Part shown: in pieces, positions 33,882 to 44,032 of the stretch
How the letters are laid out: the number at the start of each line of letters is the position of its first letter
Numbering within the stretch: the first letter of the stretch is position 1
NCBI RefSeq assembly: GCF_007833165.1
Contig: NZ_VOBQ01000028.1
Coordinates: forward strand, 1 to 51,796
DNA from: Caenimonas sedimenti
GTDB lineage: Bacteria; Pseudomonadota; Gammaproteobacteria; Burkholderiales; Burkholderiaceae_C
Reading direction: 5' to 3'
Length of the DNA stretch: 51,796 nucleotides
Position numbers and translations under genes: made by a program
The notes under the pieces: generated by a model
What the model was told of the DNA's origin: nothing
Seen by the model: the letters and a program-made list of their open reading frames with translations, nothing else
Database searches by the model: none

Positions 33882-34592
33882 GTGGCGCACGCACTGGCGG
33901 GCGAGGTCGACGTCCTCGCGTTCGACATCTTCGGCACCGTCGTCGACTGGCACGGCAGCATCGTGCGCGAACTCGCGCAGCTGCAGCCGCAGGTGGATGG
34001 CGATGCGTTCGCGCGCGCCTGGCGCGCCGGCTACCAGCCGGCGATGGCGCGCGTGATGTCCGGCGAGCTGGGCTGGACCCTGATCGACGACCTGCACCGC
34101 ATCATCCTCGACGGCATCCTGCCGCAGTTCGGCCTGGAAGCCCTGGACGAAGAGGCGCGGCGGCATCTCAATCGCGCCTGGCACCGGCTGGACCCGTGGC
34201 CCGAGGCTGTCGCGGGCCTGCAGCGGCTGAAGCGCAAGTACATCCTTTGCAGCCTGTCGAACGGCAACCTGGGCCTGCTCACGCGCATGGCCAAGCGCGC
34301 CGGGCTGCCCTGGGACTGCGTGTTGTCCGCCGAAGTGTTCCGCGCCTACAAGCCGGATCCAGCCACGTACCTCGGCGTGGCGCGTGTGTTCGATCTGCCG
34401 CCTGCGCGCGTGATGCTGGTGGCGGCACACCACGACGACCTGGCCGGGGCGCGCGCCTGCGGGCTGCGCACGGCCTATGTCGAGCGGCCGTTGGAATTCG
34501 GTGCCGGGCACGTGAAGGACGTCACGGCCCGGCCGGATAACGATATGCATACCAAAGGCCTCGAAGACTTGGCCGGTCAGTTGGGCTGCTGA
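33882..34592 (+). CDS. Haloacid dehalogenase type II (HAD superfamily)
   Basis: The 236-residue HAD-fold hydrolase has nucleophile Asp15 in LAFDIFGTVVDW, motif II Ser/Asn in CSLSNGN, the lysine in FRAYKPDPATY and motif III VAAHHDDLAGARACGLRTAY. The family removes halide from L-2-haloacids by an ester intermediate; many members have other or unknown substrates. GTG 33882 starts two bases after the Bug-receptor stop. TTG 33876, overlapping that stop, is also possible. Confidence 0.86.
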   Translation: MAHALAGEVDVLAFDIFGTVVDWHGSIVRELAQLQPQVDGDAFARAWRAGYQPAMARVMSGELGWTLIDDLHRIILDGILPQFGLEALDEEARRHLNRAWHRLDPWPEAVAGLQRLKRKYILCSLSNGNLGLLTRMAKRAGLPWDCVLSAEVFRAYKPDPATYLGVARVFDLPPARVMLVAAHHDDLAGARACGLRTAYVERPLEFGAGHVKDVTARPDNDMHTKGLEDLAGQLGC

Positions 34593-34690
34593 GCGAAAAG
34601 GGGCGCTGTTCCGACAGCCGCGCGGGAGCTTGGACTAACGCCTGCCCGCGTTCGGCGCGCGAAGCTTCATGGGAAGGAAAGGACCTGCCC

Positions 34691-34948
34691 ATGCCTGACG
34701 ACACCACTCCCCACGGCGGCGAGGCGTTCCACCAGCCCCCCGAGCGCGCCGTGATTCCCGAGCCGCCACCGGGCCGCGCCGCCGGGCCCCTGCCCCCGGT
34801 CACCGGCCGCCCGCCGCTGCCCCTCGAGGCCGAGATCCGCGCCGCCGACCTGGAGGACGAAGAGGCGGACCCCGTCATCGACTCCGGCCCCGGCATCGCC
34901 GACGACGGCGACACGGGCAAGCCCAGCGTGACGCAGCAGCCGGCATGA
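34691..34948 (+). CDS. Small proline-rich acidic protein, unknown function
   Basis: The 85-residue protein is rich in Pro, Glu/Asp and Gly (PEPPPGRAAGPLPPVTGRPP). It has no hydrophobic segment and is probably disordered. A good ribosome-binding site (GGAAGGAAAGGA) precedes the ATG. Its stop overlaps the ATG of the next small gene (ATGA), which argues that both are real. I do not recognise the family. Confidence 0.6.
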   Translation: MPDDTTPHGGEAFHQPPERAVIPEPPPGRAAGPLPPVTGRPPLPLEAEIRAADLEDEEADPVIDSGPGIADDGDTGKPSVTQQPA

Positions 34949-35127
34949 GGACGCCCGCCATGGTCATGTTCAAGGCCCGCTTCCACACGCCGGAACCCGT
35001 GCCGCCGGTGACCCCGGAACCCTCGCCCAATGACCCTCAGCCCATGCCGCCCCCGATCGAGGAGGAGCGCGGGCCGCAGGCGCCGGTGAAGCTTCCAGGC
35101 GACAGCTCCGTGCCCCAGAGGGTCTGA
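34945..35127 (+). CDS. Small proline-rich protein, unknown function
   Basis: The 60-residue protein begins MRTPAMVMFKARFHTPEP and is then dominated by prolines (PPVTPEPSPNDPQPMPPPIE). It is coupled to the previous small gene through an ATGA overlap. It has no signal peptide or membrane helix. A shorter version from the second or third methionine is possible. It is real by position and ribosome coupling rather than by recognised homology. Confidence 0.55.
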   Translation: MRTPAMVMFKARFHTPEPVPPVTPEPSPNDPQPMPPPIEEERGPQAPVKLPGDSSVPQRV

Positions 35128-35214
35128 ACCAATCGACGGCGAGCCACCCCCCGGTCTATGATGGCCGGTGGGCCGCTTACGCGCGGGCCCGCCACAGCTA
35201 TGAAGGGGCCGCGG

Positions 35215-37311
35215 ATGAGAATGCGTTTGGGCGAATGGCGGTTGCGCCCGAGCATCGTTGTGCTCTTCATCGCCATGGTCCTGCCGGTTTTCACCGCCGC
35301 CATCTGGGCGGGTTACGTTTCGCTGGAGCGGATGGCACGCAGCCAGGCCGAGGAATCCGTGGACCGCGCGCGCGTGGAAACCATCGGCCACACCGAGGCA
35401 CTGGTCGACCCCATCGCTTCACTGGTGCGCGTGAGTTCGCGCCTGGCCGCGGAGCAGCCGGAGTTCTTCCGCCAGGACCGCGCCCTGCCGACGATGCTGG
35501 AGGTGCTGAGCCACAGCCCCACCATCAGCAGCGTCTACGTCGGCTTCGCCGACGGTTCCTACCGCATGGCCCTGCGCGTGCCGCCAAAGGTGAAGATCCA
35601 TGGCAAGGACCCCCCGCCCATCACGCTGTATGCCAACCGCTGGATCGACCGCAGCGCGAAGAGCCCGCTGGAGGTCTACACCTTCCTGGACACCAGCAGC
35701 CAGGTGCTCGGCACCTCGACGGCCACCACCACCTATGACCCGCGCGTGCGGGCCTGGTACAAGGATGCCGTCGAAAAGAAGGGGCTGATCACCTCCAACC
35801 CCTACATCTACGCCACGACCGGCCTCCCCGGCATTACCGTCGCCATGCCGTTCATGGTCAAGGGCCAGGTCGGCGGGGTGGTCGCCATCGACATCCTGAT
35901 GGACAGCCTGTCGCACTTCCTGAAGGCGCGCCTGGTCAGCCCCAATTCGCTGTCGCTCATCGTCGACCGTGACGGGCTCATCGTGGCCCACTCGGATGCC
36001 AGCCAGGTCCTGAAGCGCGACGTCGCCGGTGCACTGAGCCGCGTGCGCATCAACGAACTGAAAGACCCGCTGCCGGCCCTGGCGTTCGGCGAGCGAGGCG
36101 CCCACAAGCAGGCGCAGTTCAACTTCATGCACCGCGGCGACGAGTACGTCGCCATGTTCGCCCCGTTCCCGCCGGAGTTCGGCAAGGCCTGGGACGTCGT
36201 CATCGTCACGCCGCTGGAAGATTTCGTCGGCGAGGCCAGCGCCAACAACCGCCAGCTGCTCCTCATGGGCCTGGTCGCCATCGGCCTGCAGGTGCTGGTG
36301 ATCTATGCGCTGTCGCGCCGCATCGCCCGGCCGCTGGAGCAGCTCGAGCAGCAGGTGCAGGACGTCCAGGACTTCAAGACGACCCACAGCGAGCCGGTGC
36401 GTTCCCGCATCCGCGAGATCTCCTCGCTGGCGACCTCGGTGGGCACGCTGCAGGGCGCCATCACCGCGTTCTCGGCCTTCGTCCCGCGCGAACTGGTGCG
36501 GCAGCTGATCGCCACCGGCCACAAGCTCGAACTGGGCGGGCGCAGCCAGTTCCTGACCGTGATGTTCACCGACCTGGAGGCGTTCTCGACGCTGACCGAG
36601 ATCACGCCGGCGCAGGAACTGCTGGACCGCGTCTCGCACTACTTCGACGTCGTGACGCGCGCGACCATCGTCGAGAAGGGCACCCTCGACAAGTTCATCG
36701 GCGATGGCGTCATGGCCTTCTGGGGCGCCCCGGCGCAGCTGGAAGACCATGCCTACCACGCCTGCGTGGCGGCGCTGCGCATCCAGCGCGGCATGGACAA
36801 GCTCAACGCCGACTACGCCGAAAGGGGCATCCCGCCCCTGCGAGTGCGCGTGGGCATCCACAGCGACGCCGTGCTGGTGGGCAACATGGGCGCGCCCGAC
36901 CGCATGAGCTACACCGTCATGGGCGACGGCGTCAACCTGGCGGCGCGGCTGGAAGGCACGAACAAGGAATTCGGCACCAACATCTGCATCAGCCACGCCG
37001 TGTTCCGCGAAGCCGGCGAGCGCCTGTGGATCCGCCGCATCGGCGTGGTGACGGTCAAGGGCCGCCGGCAGGACCTGCAGGTCTACGAGCTGATGGGCCT
37101 GAAGGACGGCGACCCCGAGCTGTTGGCCACGCCGCAGATCATCCGCCTGTGCGAGATGACCAACAAGGCCTATGCCTCGTTCGAGGACGGCGACATCGGG
37201 CAGGCGCGCCAGCGCTTCATCGAGATCACCGAAGCGTTCCCGGGCGACCCCCTGGCGCTGGCGATGATCGCGAAGTGCAAGACGACGGACGACGAAGTGA
37301 TCACGGTGTAG
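35215..37311 (+). CDS. Membrane-bound class III adenylate cyclase with Cache sensor
   Basis: The 698-residue protein converts ATP to cAMP. A membrane helix at about 13-35 leads to a periplasmic double-Cache-like domain (about 45-330, with YDPRVRAWYKDAVEKKGLIT and GVVAIDILMDSL). A second helix at about 345-365 and a HAMP-like linker follow, then the cyclase domain (about 430-610). This has metal aspartates in FTDLEAFS and FIGDGVMAFWG, a purine-reading Lys in TLDKF and YTVMGDGVNLAARLE, consistent with ATP. A helical TPR-like tail ends it. Three ATGs compete; 35215 has GAAGGGG six bases before it and is chosen over 35200 and 35221. Confidence 0.88.
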   Translation: MRMRLGEWRLRPSIVVLFIAMVLPVFTAAIWAGYVSLERMARSQAEESVDRARVETIGHTEALVDPIASLVRVSSRLAAEQPEFFRQDRALPTMLEVLSHSPTISSVYVGFADGSYRMALRVPPKVKIHGKDPPPITLYANRWIDRSAKSPLEVYTFLDTSSQVLGTSTATTTYDPRVRAWYKDAVEKKGLITSNPYIYATTGLPGITVAMPFMVKGQVGGVVAIDILMDSLSHFLKARLVSPNSLSLIVDRDGLIVAHSDASQVLKRDVAGALSRVRINELKDPLPALAFGERGAHKQAQFNFMHRGDEYVAMFAPFPPEFGKAWDVVIVTPLEDFVGEASANNRQLLLMGLVAIGLQVLVIYALSRRIARPLEQLEQQVQDVQDFKTTHSEPVRSRIREISSLATSVGTLQGAITAFSAFVPRELVRQLIATGHKLELGGRSQFLTVMFTDLEAFSTLTEITPAQELLDRVSHYFDVVTRATIVEKGTLDKFIGDGVMAFWGAPAQLEDHAYHACVAALRIQRGMDKLNADYAERGIPPLRVRVGIHSDAVLVGNMGAPDRMSYTVMGDGVNLAARLEGTNKEFGTNICISHAVFREAGERLWIRRIGVVTVKGRRQDLQVYELMGLKDGDPELLATPQIIRLCEMTNKAYASFEDGDIGQARQRFIEITEAFPGDPLALAMIAKCKTTDDEVITV

Positions 37312-37336
37312 TCACTCAGAAAGCGCTGCGATTGCG

Positions 37337-38053
37337 TTACCCCGGACTCCCGTCCGTGACCCCAGCCACCAGCCGGTAGCCCACCCCCGTCTCGGTGAGC
37401 AGCACCCTGGGGCGCCCCGGATCGGCTTCGAGTTTCTGCCGCAGCTGGCGCATGTAGATGCGCAGGTAGTGGCCGTGCTCGCTGCGTCCCGGACCCCAGA
37501 CATCGCGCAGCAACTGCGTCGCGGTCACCACGCGGTCAGCACGGCGCGCCAGTGCCTCGAGCAGCCGCCACTCGGTCGCCGTGAGTCGCACCAGCTCGCC
37601 GGCCCGGTACACCGCGCCTGCCTGCAGGTCGATGCGCAGTGCGCCGATGCGCAGCACCGACTCGCCCCCCTGGCTCGTCTGCGCGGCGTGCCGCAAGGCA
37701 ACGCGCAGACGCGCGTGCAGCTCCGCCGCTCCGAACGGCTTGGTGAGGTAATCGTCGGCGCCGGCATCCAGCGCCTCCACCTTTTCCCGCTCCTGGGAAC
37801 GCGCCGACAGCACGATCACCGGGCGTTGCGTCCACTGCCGCAGCCGCCGGATGAACTCCACGCCGTCGAGGTCGGGCAGGCCGAGGTCCACCAGATAGAC
37901 ATCGATGCGGCGGTTCGCCGCCAGCTGGGTCGCCAGCGCGGCGGTGCCCGCTTCGAGCACGACGTGGCCCTCCGCTTCCAGTGAAGTGACGAGGAAGCGA
38001 CGGATCTGCTCCTCGTCCTCCAGGAGCAGGATCTGCGCGCCGCGCGCACTCAT
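37337..38053 (-). CDS. kdpE: KdpE-like OmpR-family response regulator
   Basis: The 238-residue protein has a receiver domain (Glu12/Asp13 acidic pair, phospho-acceptor Asp56 in VDLGLPDLDG, Lys105 in YLTKPFG). A winged-helix DNA-binding domain follows: RLTATEWRLLEALARRADRV ... LRIYMRQLRQKLEADP ... TGVGYRL. OmpR-family regulators bind tandem 11-bp half sites as dimers. The ATG overlaps the stop of the sensor kinase gene (ATGA). The name reflects similarity only: no kdpFABC potassium pump genes are in the window, and the local target may be the TRAP transporter. Confidence 0.85.
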   Translation of the reverse strand: MSARGAQILLLEDEEQIRRFLVTSLEAEGHVVLEAGTAALATQLAANRRIDVYLVDLGLPDLDGVEFIRRLRQWTQRPVIVLSARSQEREKVEALDAGADDYLTKPFGAAELHARLRVALRHAAQTSQGGESVLRIGALRIDLQAGAVYRAGELVRLTATEWRLLEALARRADRVVTATQLLRDVWGPGRSEHGHYLRIYMRQLRQKLEADPGRPRVLLTETGVGYRLVAGVTDGSPG

Positions 38054-39402
38054 CCTTCCTCCAGAGGCAGGCGCTGCGGCTGAGGGAGCCGCATCGTGAA
38101 GACCGCGCCGCCCTCGTTGTGCGCGGCAATCGAGCCGCCGTGCAGGCGCGCCACCGCCGCGCAGATCGCGAGGCCGAGTCCGAAGCCCGTGCCGGCGGGT
38201 TCGGCCTGCCCCCGGTAGAACTTGCGGAACACGTCTTCCGTGGCGCCGGGCGGCAGCCCCGGGCCGGTGTCCGACACGCTGAGCCACCACTGCGTCTCCT
38301 GCGTCTTCACGCGGATCCGGATCACGCCACCCGCCGGGGTGCAGCGCAACGCGTTGTCGACCATGTTCGAAAGCGCCTGCTCCACCAGGCGCGCATCGCA
38401 CCAGACCACGGCATCCGGGGCGGCGTCCACGTCCACCACGTGCCGGCCCAGCCGGTCGCCGAACGACAGCAGGACTTCGGCGACCAGGTCGTCCGCGGGG
38501 CACCATTCCGGACTGACCTGGACCGCCCCTTCCTCCATGCGCGTGAGATCCAGGAGGTGGCTCATGCGTTCGTGCAACCTCCTGGCTTCGGTGTGGATGC
38601 TGCTCACCAGCGTCTGCCGCATGCGATCGTCGAGGCGCGCGCCCTGCTCCTGCAGGGTTGTCGCGGCGCCCACGATGGTGGTGAGCGGCGTGCGGAAGTC
38701 GTGCGAGAGTCCCGACAGCAGTGTGTTGCGCAGCCGCTCCCGTTCCGCCGCCACGGTGGCCTCGGTGCTGCGCTGTTCGAAGACGCATCGCTCCACCGCC
38801 AGCCGCCCCTGGTGTTCGAAGCCGCGGAACAGTTCGCGCTCTTCATCCGTCAGGAGCCTGCCGGCTTGATCGAGCAGCAACCGACCGTCCAGGTCCATGC
38901 GGCAGCCGGAACCCAGCATCGCCAGCGAAGCGGCGGACACCGTCCTTTCCACCTCGGCATGGGACCGCGCCGACGCCAGCTGCGCGGCGAGGTCGCTCAT
39001 GGCCTGCGCGCGCAGCGCGCGCCGCTCGGCCAGCGCGGCCTGTTGCTGCGCGCGCGAGCTGAGGGTGCTGATCAGGAGCCCGACCGCCAGCATCACCGCC
39101 AGGGTCAGCAGGTGACTGGTGTGCAGGGGGTTCAGGCCCCAGCGCGGCGGCACGATCAGGAGGTCGAACAGCAGGATGCTGGCGAGGACCGTCGCGACGG
39201 AGGTGCGCAGGCCTTCGTGCAAGGCCACGTACGCCACCCCGGCGAGGTAGACCATGATGACGTCCTGCAAGGCCGCGTGCGGTGCGAGGAGCTCGGCACA
39301 AAAGGCACAAAGCACGACAACGGCGAATGCGCGCGCCCAACCCAGGCGCTCACGGCGTCGTGCCGCGAGCCGGTCGAGAAAGTTGTTACTGGCTTGCCGC
39401 AT
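38050..39402 (-). CDS. Short KdpD-like sensor histidine kinase (DUF4118 type)
   Basis: The 450-residue protein corresponds to the second half of KdpD. Four membrane helices (about 23-40, 47-63, 68-85 and 97-114) form a DUF4118 unit. A GAF-like region (about 140-215) and HisKA with His234 (SGLSHDFRTPLTTIVGAA) follow, then an ATPase domain (SNMVDNALRCTPAGG, SDTGPGLPPG, GTGFGLGLAICAAV). The KdpD turgor/osmosensing N-terminus and universal-stress domain are missing. ATG 39402 has AGGAG five bases before it. It is divergent from an EIIA-Ntr-like gene and translationally coupled to its regulator. Confidence 0.88.
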   Translation of the reverse strand: MRQASNNFLDRLAARRRERLGWARAFAVVVLCAFCAELLAPHAALQDVIMVYLAGVAYVALHEGLRTSVATVLASILLFDLLIVPPRWGLNPLHTSHLLTLAVMLAVGLLISTLSSRAQQQAALAERRALRAQAMSDLAAQLASARSHAEVERTVSAASLAMLGSGCRMDLDGRLLLDQAGRLLTDEERELFRGFEHQGRLAVERCVFEQRSTEATVAAERERLRNTLLSGLSHDFRTPLTTIVGAATTLQEQGARLDDRMRQTLVSSIHTEARRLHERMSHLLDLTRMEEGAVQVSPEWCPADDLVAEVLLSFGDRLGRHVVDVDAAPDAVVWCDARLVEQALSNMVDNALRCTPAGGVIRIRVKTQETQWWLSVSDTGPGLPPGATEDVFRKFYRGQAEPAGTGFGLGLAICAAVARLHGGSIAAHNEGGAVFTMRLPQPQRLPLEEG

Positions 39403-39451
39403 GCGTCTCCTGCCCTGCGGCATTGTGCCGCGCGGGACCTGTCTGCAATCC

Positions 39452-39472
39452 TTACGCGGCCTTTACGCGGCC
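39452..39472. promoter_or_regulatory. Tandem 11-bp repeat, probable operator of the KdpE-like regulator (EIIA side)
   Basis: Two identical TTACGCGGCC units are spaced exactly 11 bases apart in the gap between the divergent kinase and EIIA-like genes. An 11-bp period is the hallmark of OmpR/PhoB-family binding sites. A very similar repeat lies upstream of the TRAP genes at 40042-40063. Confidence 0.6.
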
Positions 39473-39489
39473 GGTTGTGAAATCGAAGG

Positions 39490-40008
39490 GTGAATTGGCA
39501 AGCCACCATCAACCGCGGACTGCTGCGGCAGGAATGCATCGTGTGCGACGCCGCAGTCGCCACGACGGCGCAAGCGTTCCAGCTGGCGGCGGCGACGCTG
39601 AGCGAGGCCCATGGCGTGGATGCCTTGCAACTCGTCAGGCGCCTGTGCGCGCGGGAAGGCCGGCGCTCCACCGTCGTCGGTGACGGCATCGCCACGCCCC
39701 ACGCGGATGCCTGGGGCCTGACCCGGCCGCAAGCGGCGTTCGTGCGCTCGACGGCGCCCATCGATTTTCTCGGCACCATCGACGGCGTGGCGGTCCATGA
39801 AGTGCTGGTGCTGGTGGCACCCCGCCCGGCGACGGGTGTGCACAGCGCGATGCTGCAGCACTACCGCGCATTGCTGCGCAGCCCGGGATTTCGCGATCGG
39901 CTTCGGGCGGCGCGGGAGCCGCTCCTGCTCTGGCGCCTGTTCCGCGAGCACGAGTGGAGCAGCGAGCCCGCGTCCTCGCGTGACACTTTGCAGGCGATCT
40001 GCGGCTGA
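39490..40008 (+). CDS. PTS EIIA-Ntr-like phosphocarrier protein
   Basis: The 172-residue protein has the EIIA fold of the mannitol/nitrogen type. The phospho-acceptor His71 lies in VVGDGIATPHADAWG. Typical upstream segments (QLVRRLCAREGRRSTVVGDG) and the GTIDGVAVHEVLVLVAPRP strand region are present. In E. coli, EIIA-Ntr binds KdpD and stimulates it (established knowledge), so its place next to a KdpD-like kinase is suggestive. No other PTS gene is near. Start GTG 39490 is used; the ribosome-binding site GAAGG is close to it. A tandem repeat operator lies 18 bases upstream. Confidence 0.82.
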   Translation: MNWQATINRGLLRQECIVCDAAVATTAQAFQLAAATLSEAHGVDALQLVRRLCAREGRRSTVVGDGIATPHADAWGLTRPQAAFVRSTAPIDFLGTIDGVAVHEVLVLVAPRPATGVHSAMLQHYRALLRSPGFRDRLRAAREPLLLWRLFREHEWSSEPASSRDTLQAICG

Positions 40009-40041
40009 GCGTCAGGCGTCCGTCAGAGACCGGGCCCGATT

Positions 40042-40063
40042 TTTACGGGCCGTTTACGCCCCC
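40042..40063. promoter_or_regulatory. Tandem 11-bp repeat, probable operator of the KdpE-like regulator (TRAP side)
   Basis: TTTACGGGCCG is followed directly by TTTACGCCCCC, two half sites with an 11-base period, 38 bases before the dctQ start. It shares the TTTACG core and period with the repeat at 39452-39472, pointing to one shared regulator. Confidence 0.6.
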
Positions 40064-40101
40064 CTCGATACATTCGATTGACAAACGACGAGGGGACGCG
40101 C

Positions 40102-40637
40102 GTGAAAGTTCTGCTGGCGCTCGCGCACGGCATCGACTGGGTGAACGACCGTTTCGGCTTCGTCGCCAAATGGGCCGCGGCGCTGGCCTGCCTGATCAGC
40201 GCGGGCAATGCGTTCATCCGCTATGGGCTGGGTGTCAGTTCCAATGGCTGGCTGGAAATCCAGTGGTACCTCTTCGCCGCGTGCGTGATGCTGGGCGCGG
40301 CCCACGTGCTGCGACTGAACGAGCACGTGCGGGTCGACCTCGTCTACGGACAGCTCCCGGGCCGCGGGAAGGTCTGGGTCGACCTGCTCGGCCTGCTGTT
40401 CTTCCTGCTGCCTTCGATGGCCGCCATGTTCTGGTTCGCCGCGCCCTATTTCCTGCGCGCGTTCACCAGCGGGGAGATGTCCAACAATGCCGGGGGACTG
40501 ATCCGCTGGCCGGCGGTCCTGATGCTGCCGCTCGGATTCGCGCTCGTGTTCCTGCAGGGCATTTCCGAAGCCATCAAGCGCGTCGGCTGGCTCACGCACC
40601 GGTACGAGATGGACCTCCACTACGAGAGGCCGCTGCA

Positions 40638-40641
<4 letters not shown>
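40102..40641 (+). CDS. dctQ: TRAP transporter small permease subunit
   Basis: The 179-residue DctQ-type protein has four membrane helices (about 20-38, 50-68, 97-117 and 137-157) and the family pattern EIQWYLFAACVMLGAAHVLR followed by LNEHVRVDLVYG. TRAP transporters use an ion gradient to take up carboxylates with a periplasmic DctP receptor. The start is GTG 40102 with GAGGGGA upstream; a TTG at 40078 is also in frame. Its stop overlaps the dctM ATG. No DctP gene is in the window. Confidence 0.92.
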
Positions 40642-42148
<1,507 letters not shown>

Positions 42149-42152
<4 letters not shown>

Positions 42153-42616
42153 ACGATACCGTTTACGCTGTGGAGGGCACCGCGTTTCCGCTCACGGTGA
42201 AGTGGCTCGCCAGTGTGTTCGTCGCCGCGCTGGTGCTGCAGGGGACGCGGGTCGGGGTGCCGCTGCTGGAGGCGGGCTGGACGGACAGCGCCGCGGCCGT
42301 CTTCGTGCTGGCGGGGCTTTCGGTCGGCTGGTGCCTTTGGTGGATCTGGCGCAGCCGGACGGCGGTGGACGCGGCGGGCATCCGGCAAAGCTGGATCTGG
42401 ACCAAACGCGCCGCCTGGGGCGACATCGCGCAGGCGCGCCTGCTGGCCGTGCCCGGCCTCGAGTGGCTGGTGGCGCCACGGCTGATCGTGCGAATGCGCG
42501 TCGGCGGCGTGGTCGCCTTTCATTGCGCGGACCCGAAGGTCCTGCAGGCCCTCGCGCTGTTCGCCGCGACGGGGGTGCCGCCGCGGGCCGCAGCCGCGCC
42601 GGCGTCGGGAACCTAG
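42149..42616 (+). CDS. Small membrane protein with PH-like domain, unknown function
   Basis: The 155-residue protein has two membrane helices (about 17-36 and 46-68), then a short beta-rich domain (RSRTAVDAAGIRQSWIWTKR, AAWGDIAQARLL, PRLIVRMRVGGVVAFHC) that resembles bacterial PH domains. The ATG overlaps the dctM stop, so it is part of the TRAP operon. Its stop shares the palindrome CTAG with the stop of the convergent gspE. The role is unknown. Confidence 0.68.
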
Positions 42617-44019
42617 TCCCGCGTCACCCTGAGCACTTCCTCCCGCGAGGTGATCCCCTCGCGGATCAAGCGCTCCCCGTCGTCGCGCATCAACCGCATG
42701 CCGGTGGTGAGCGCGGCGCTGCGGATCTCTGCTTCCGCGGCCCGGTTGTGGATCAGCGCGCGCATGGCCTCGTCGGCCGTCATCAGCTCGAAGACGCCGG
42801 TGCGGCCCTGGTAGCCGGTATGGCCGCAATGCTGGCAGCCGCGCACCACGCCCTCCACCGCCACCTTGCAGTAGGGGCACAGCTTGCGCACCAGTCGCTG
42901 CGCCAGCACGCCGAGCAGCGACGAGCTGAGCAGGAACGGCTCGACGCCCATGTCGGTCAGGCGCGTCACGGCGCTGGCCGCGTCATTGGTGTGCAGCGTG
43001 GCCAGCACCAGGTGGCCGGTGAGCGAGGCCTGGATGGCGATCTGCGCCGTCTCGAAGTCGCGGATCTCGCCGATCATGATCACGTCCGGGTCCTGGCGCA
43101 GGATGGCGCGCAGGGCCTTGGCGAAATCGAGGTCGATCTTCGGGTTGACCTGGGTCTGGCCGATCCCCGGCAGCTCGTATTCGATGGGGTCTTCCACCGT
43201 CATGATGTTGCTGCTGCTGGCGTCCAGCCGGGCCAGCGCCGCATAGAGCGTCGTCGTCTTGCCCGAGCCCGTGGGGCCGGTCACGAGGATGATGCCGTGC
43301 GGCTGCGTGATCAGGTCGAGGAAGCGGTCCAGCGTGTCGCCGGTCATGCCCACCGCTTCCAGCGTGATGCGGCTCTCGCTCTTGTCCAGCAGGCGCAGCA
43401 CGGCGCGTTCGCCATGCGCGCTCGGCAAGGTGGAGACGCGCACGTCGACCGCGCGGGTGCCGATGCGCAGCGAGATGCGGCCGTCCTGCGGCAGGCGCTT
43501 CTCGGAGATGTCCAGCTCCGCCATGATCTTCAGGCGCGAGATCAGCGCCGCATGCAGCGCGCGGTTCGGCTGCACCACCTCGCGCAGCGTGCCGTCCACG
43601 CGGAAACGCACGCTCGAATGGCGCTCGTAGGGCTCGATGTGGATGTCGCTGGCGCCGTCGCGCGCGGCCTGCGTCAGGAGTGCATTCAGCATGCGGATGA
43701 TGGGCGCGTCGTCGCTGGCTTCCAGCAGGTCTTCGACCGCCGGCAGCTCCTGCATGATGCGCGAAAGGTCGGCGTCGTTCTGCACTTCGCTCACCACGGT
43801 GGCCGCGCTCGACTCGCCCTGGGCATAGGCCGCGCTGATGCGCTGCGCCAGCGCGCCGGGCTCCACCTGCTGCAGCGTGCGCACGGGGTACTTGCGCATC
43901 ACCTCGCTGAAGCCGGTGGCCGCCAGGCTGCCGGCATGGACCAGCACCAGCTCGTCGCCATCGTCCTCCAGCAGCAACTGCTGGCTGCGCGCGAACGCGT
44001 AGGGCAGTGGGTACCGCAT
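42613..44019 (-). CDS. gspE: Type II secretion ATPase GspE
   Basis: GspE is the cytoplasmic ATPase that powers pseudopilus assembly in type II secretion. The 468-residue protein has an N-terminal N1/N2 domain and the Walker A GPTGSGKTTTLYAAL. An Asp box (MTVEDPIEYELPGIGQTQV), Walker B (DPDVIMIGEIRDFETA) and His box (HLVLATLHTNDA) follow. A zinc-binding CPYC ... CQHCGHTGYQGRTG completes the set. It follows gspD after 13 bases. No gspF follows: the next gene downstream is on the other strand. Confidence 0.95.
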   Translation of the reverse strand: MRYPLPYAFARSQQLLLEDDGDELVLVHAGSLAATGFSEVMRKYPVRTLQQVEPGALAQRISAAYAQGESSAATVVSEVQNDADLSRIMQELPAVEDLLEASDDAPIIRMLNALLTQAARDGASDIHIEPYERHSSVRFRVDGTLREVVQPNRALHAALISRLKIMAELDISEKRLPQDGRISLRIGTRAVDVRVSTLPSAHGERAVLRLLDKSESRITLEAVGMTGDTLDRFLDLITQPHGIILVTGPTGSGKTTTLYAALARLDASSSNIMTVEDPIEYELPGIGQTQVNPKIDLDFAKALRAILRQDPDVIMIGEIRDFETAQIAIQASLTGHLVLATLHTNDAASAVTRLTDMGVEPFLLSSSLLGVLAQRLVRKLCPYCKVAVEGVVRGCQHCGHTGYQGRTGVFELMTADEAMRALIHNRAAEAEIRSAALTTGMRLMRDDGERLIREGITSREEVLRVTRD

Positions 44020-44032
44020 CGTCCTGCTCCCG

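Noticed and set aside
37337..39402. Taking the two-component pair as a genuine potassium-control system.
   Set aside because: The kinase lacks the KdpD N-terminal sensing domains and no kdpFABC genes are present; similarity alone does not support it.
40078..40083. Perfect TTGACA as a -35 box for dctQ.
   Set aside because: A -10 at normal spacing would fall on the GTG start codon; the tandem repeat upstream is a better promoter clue.
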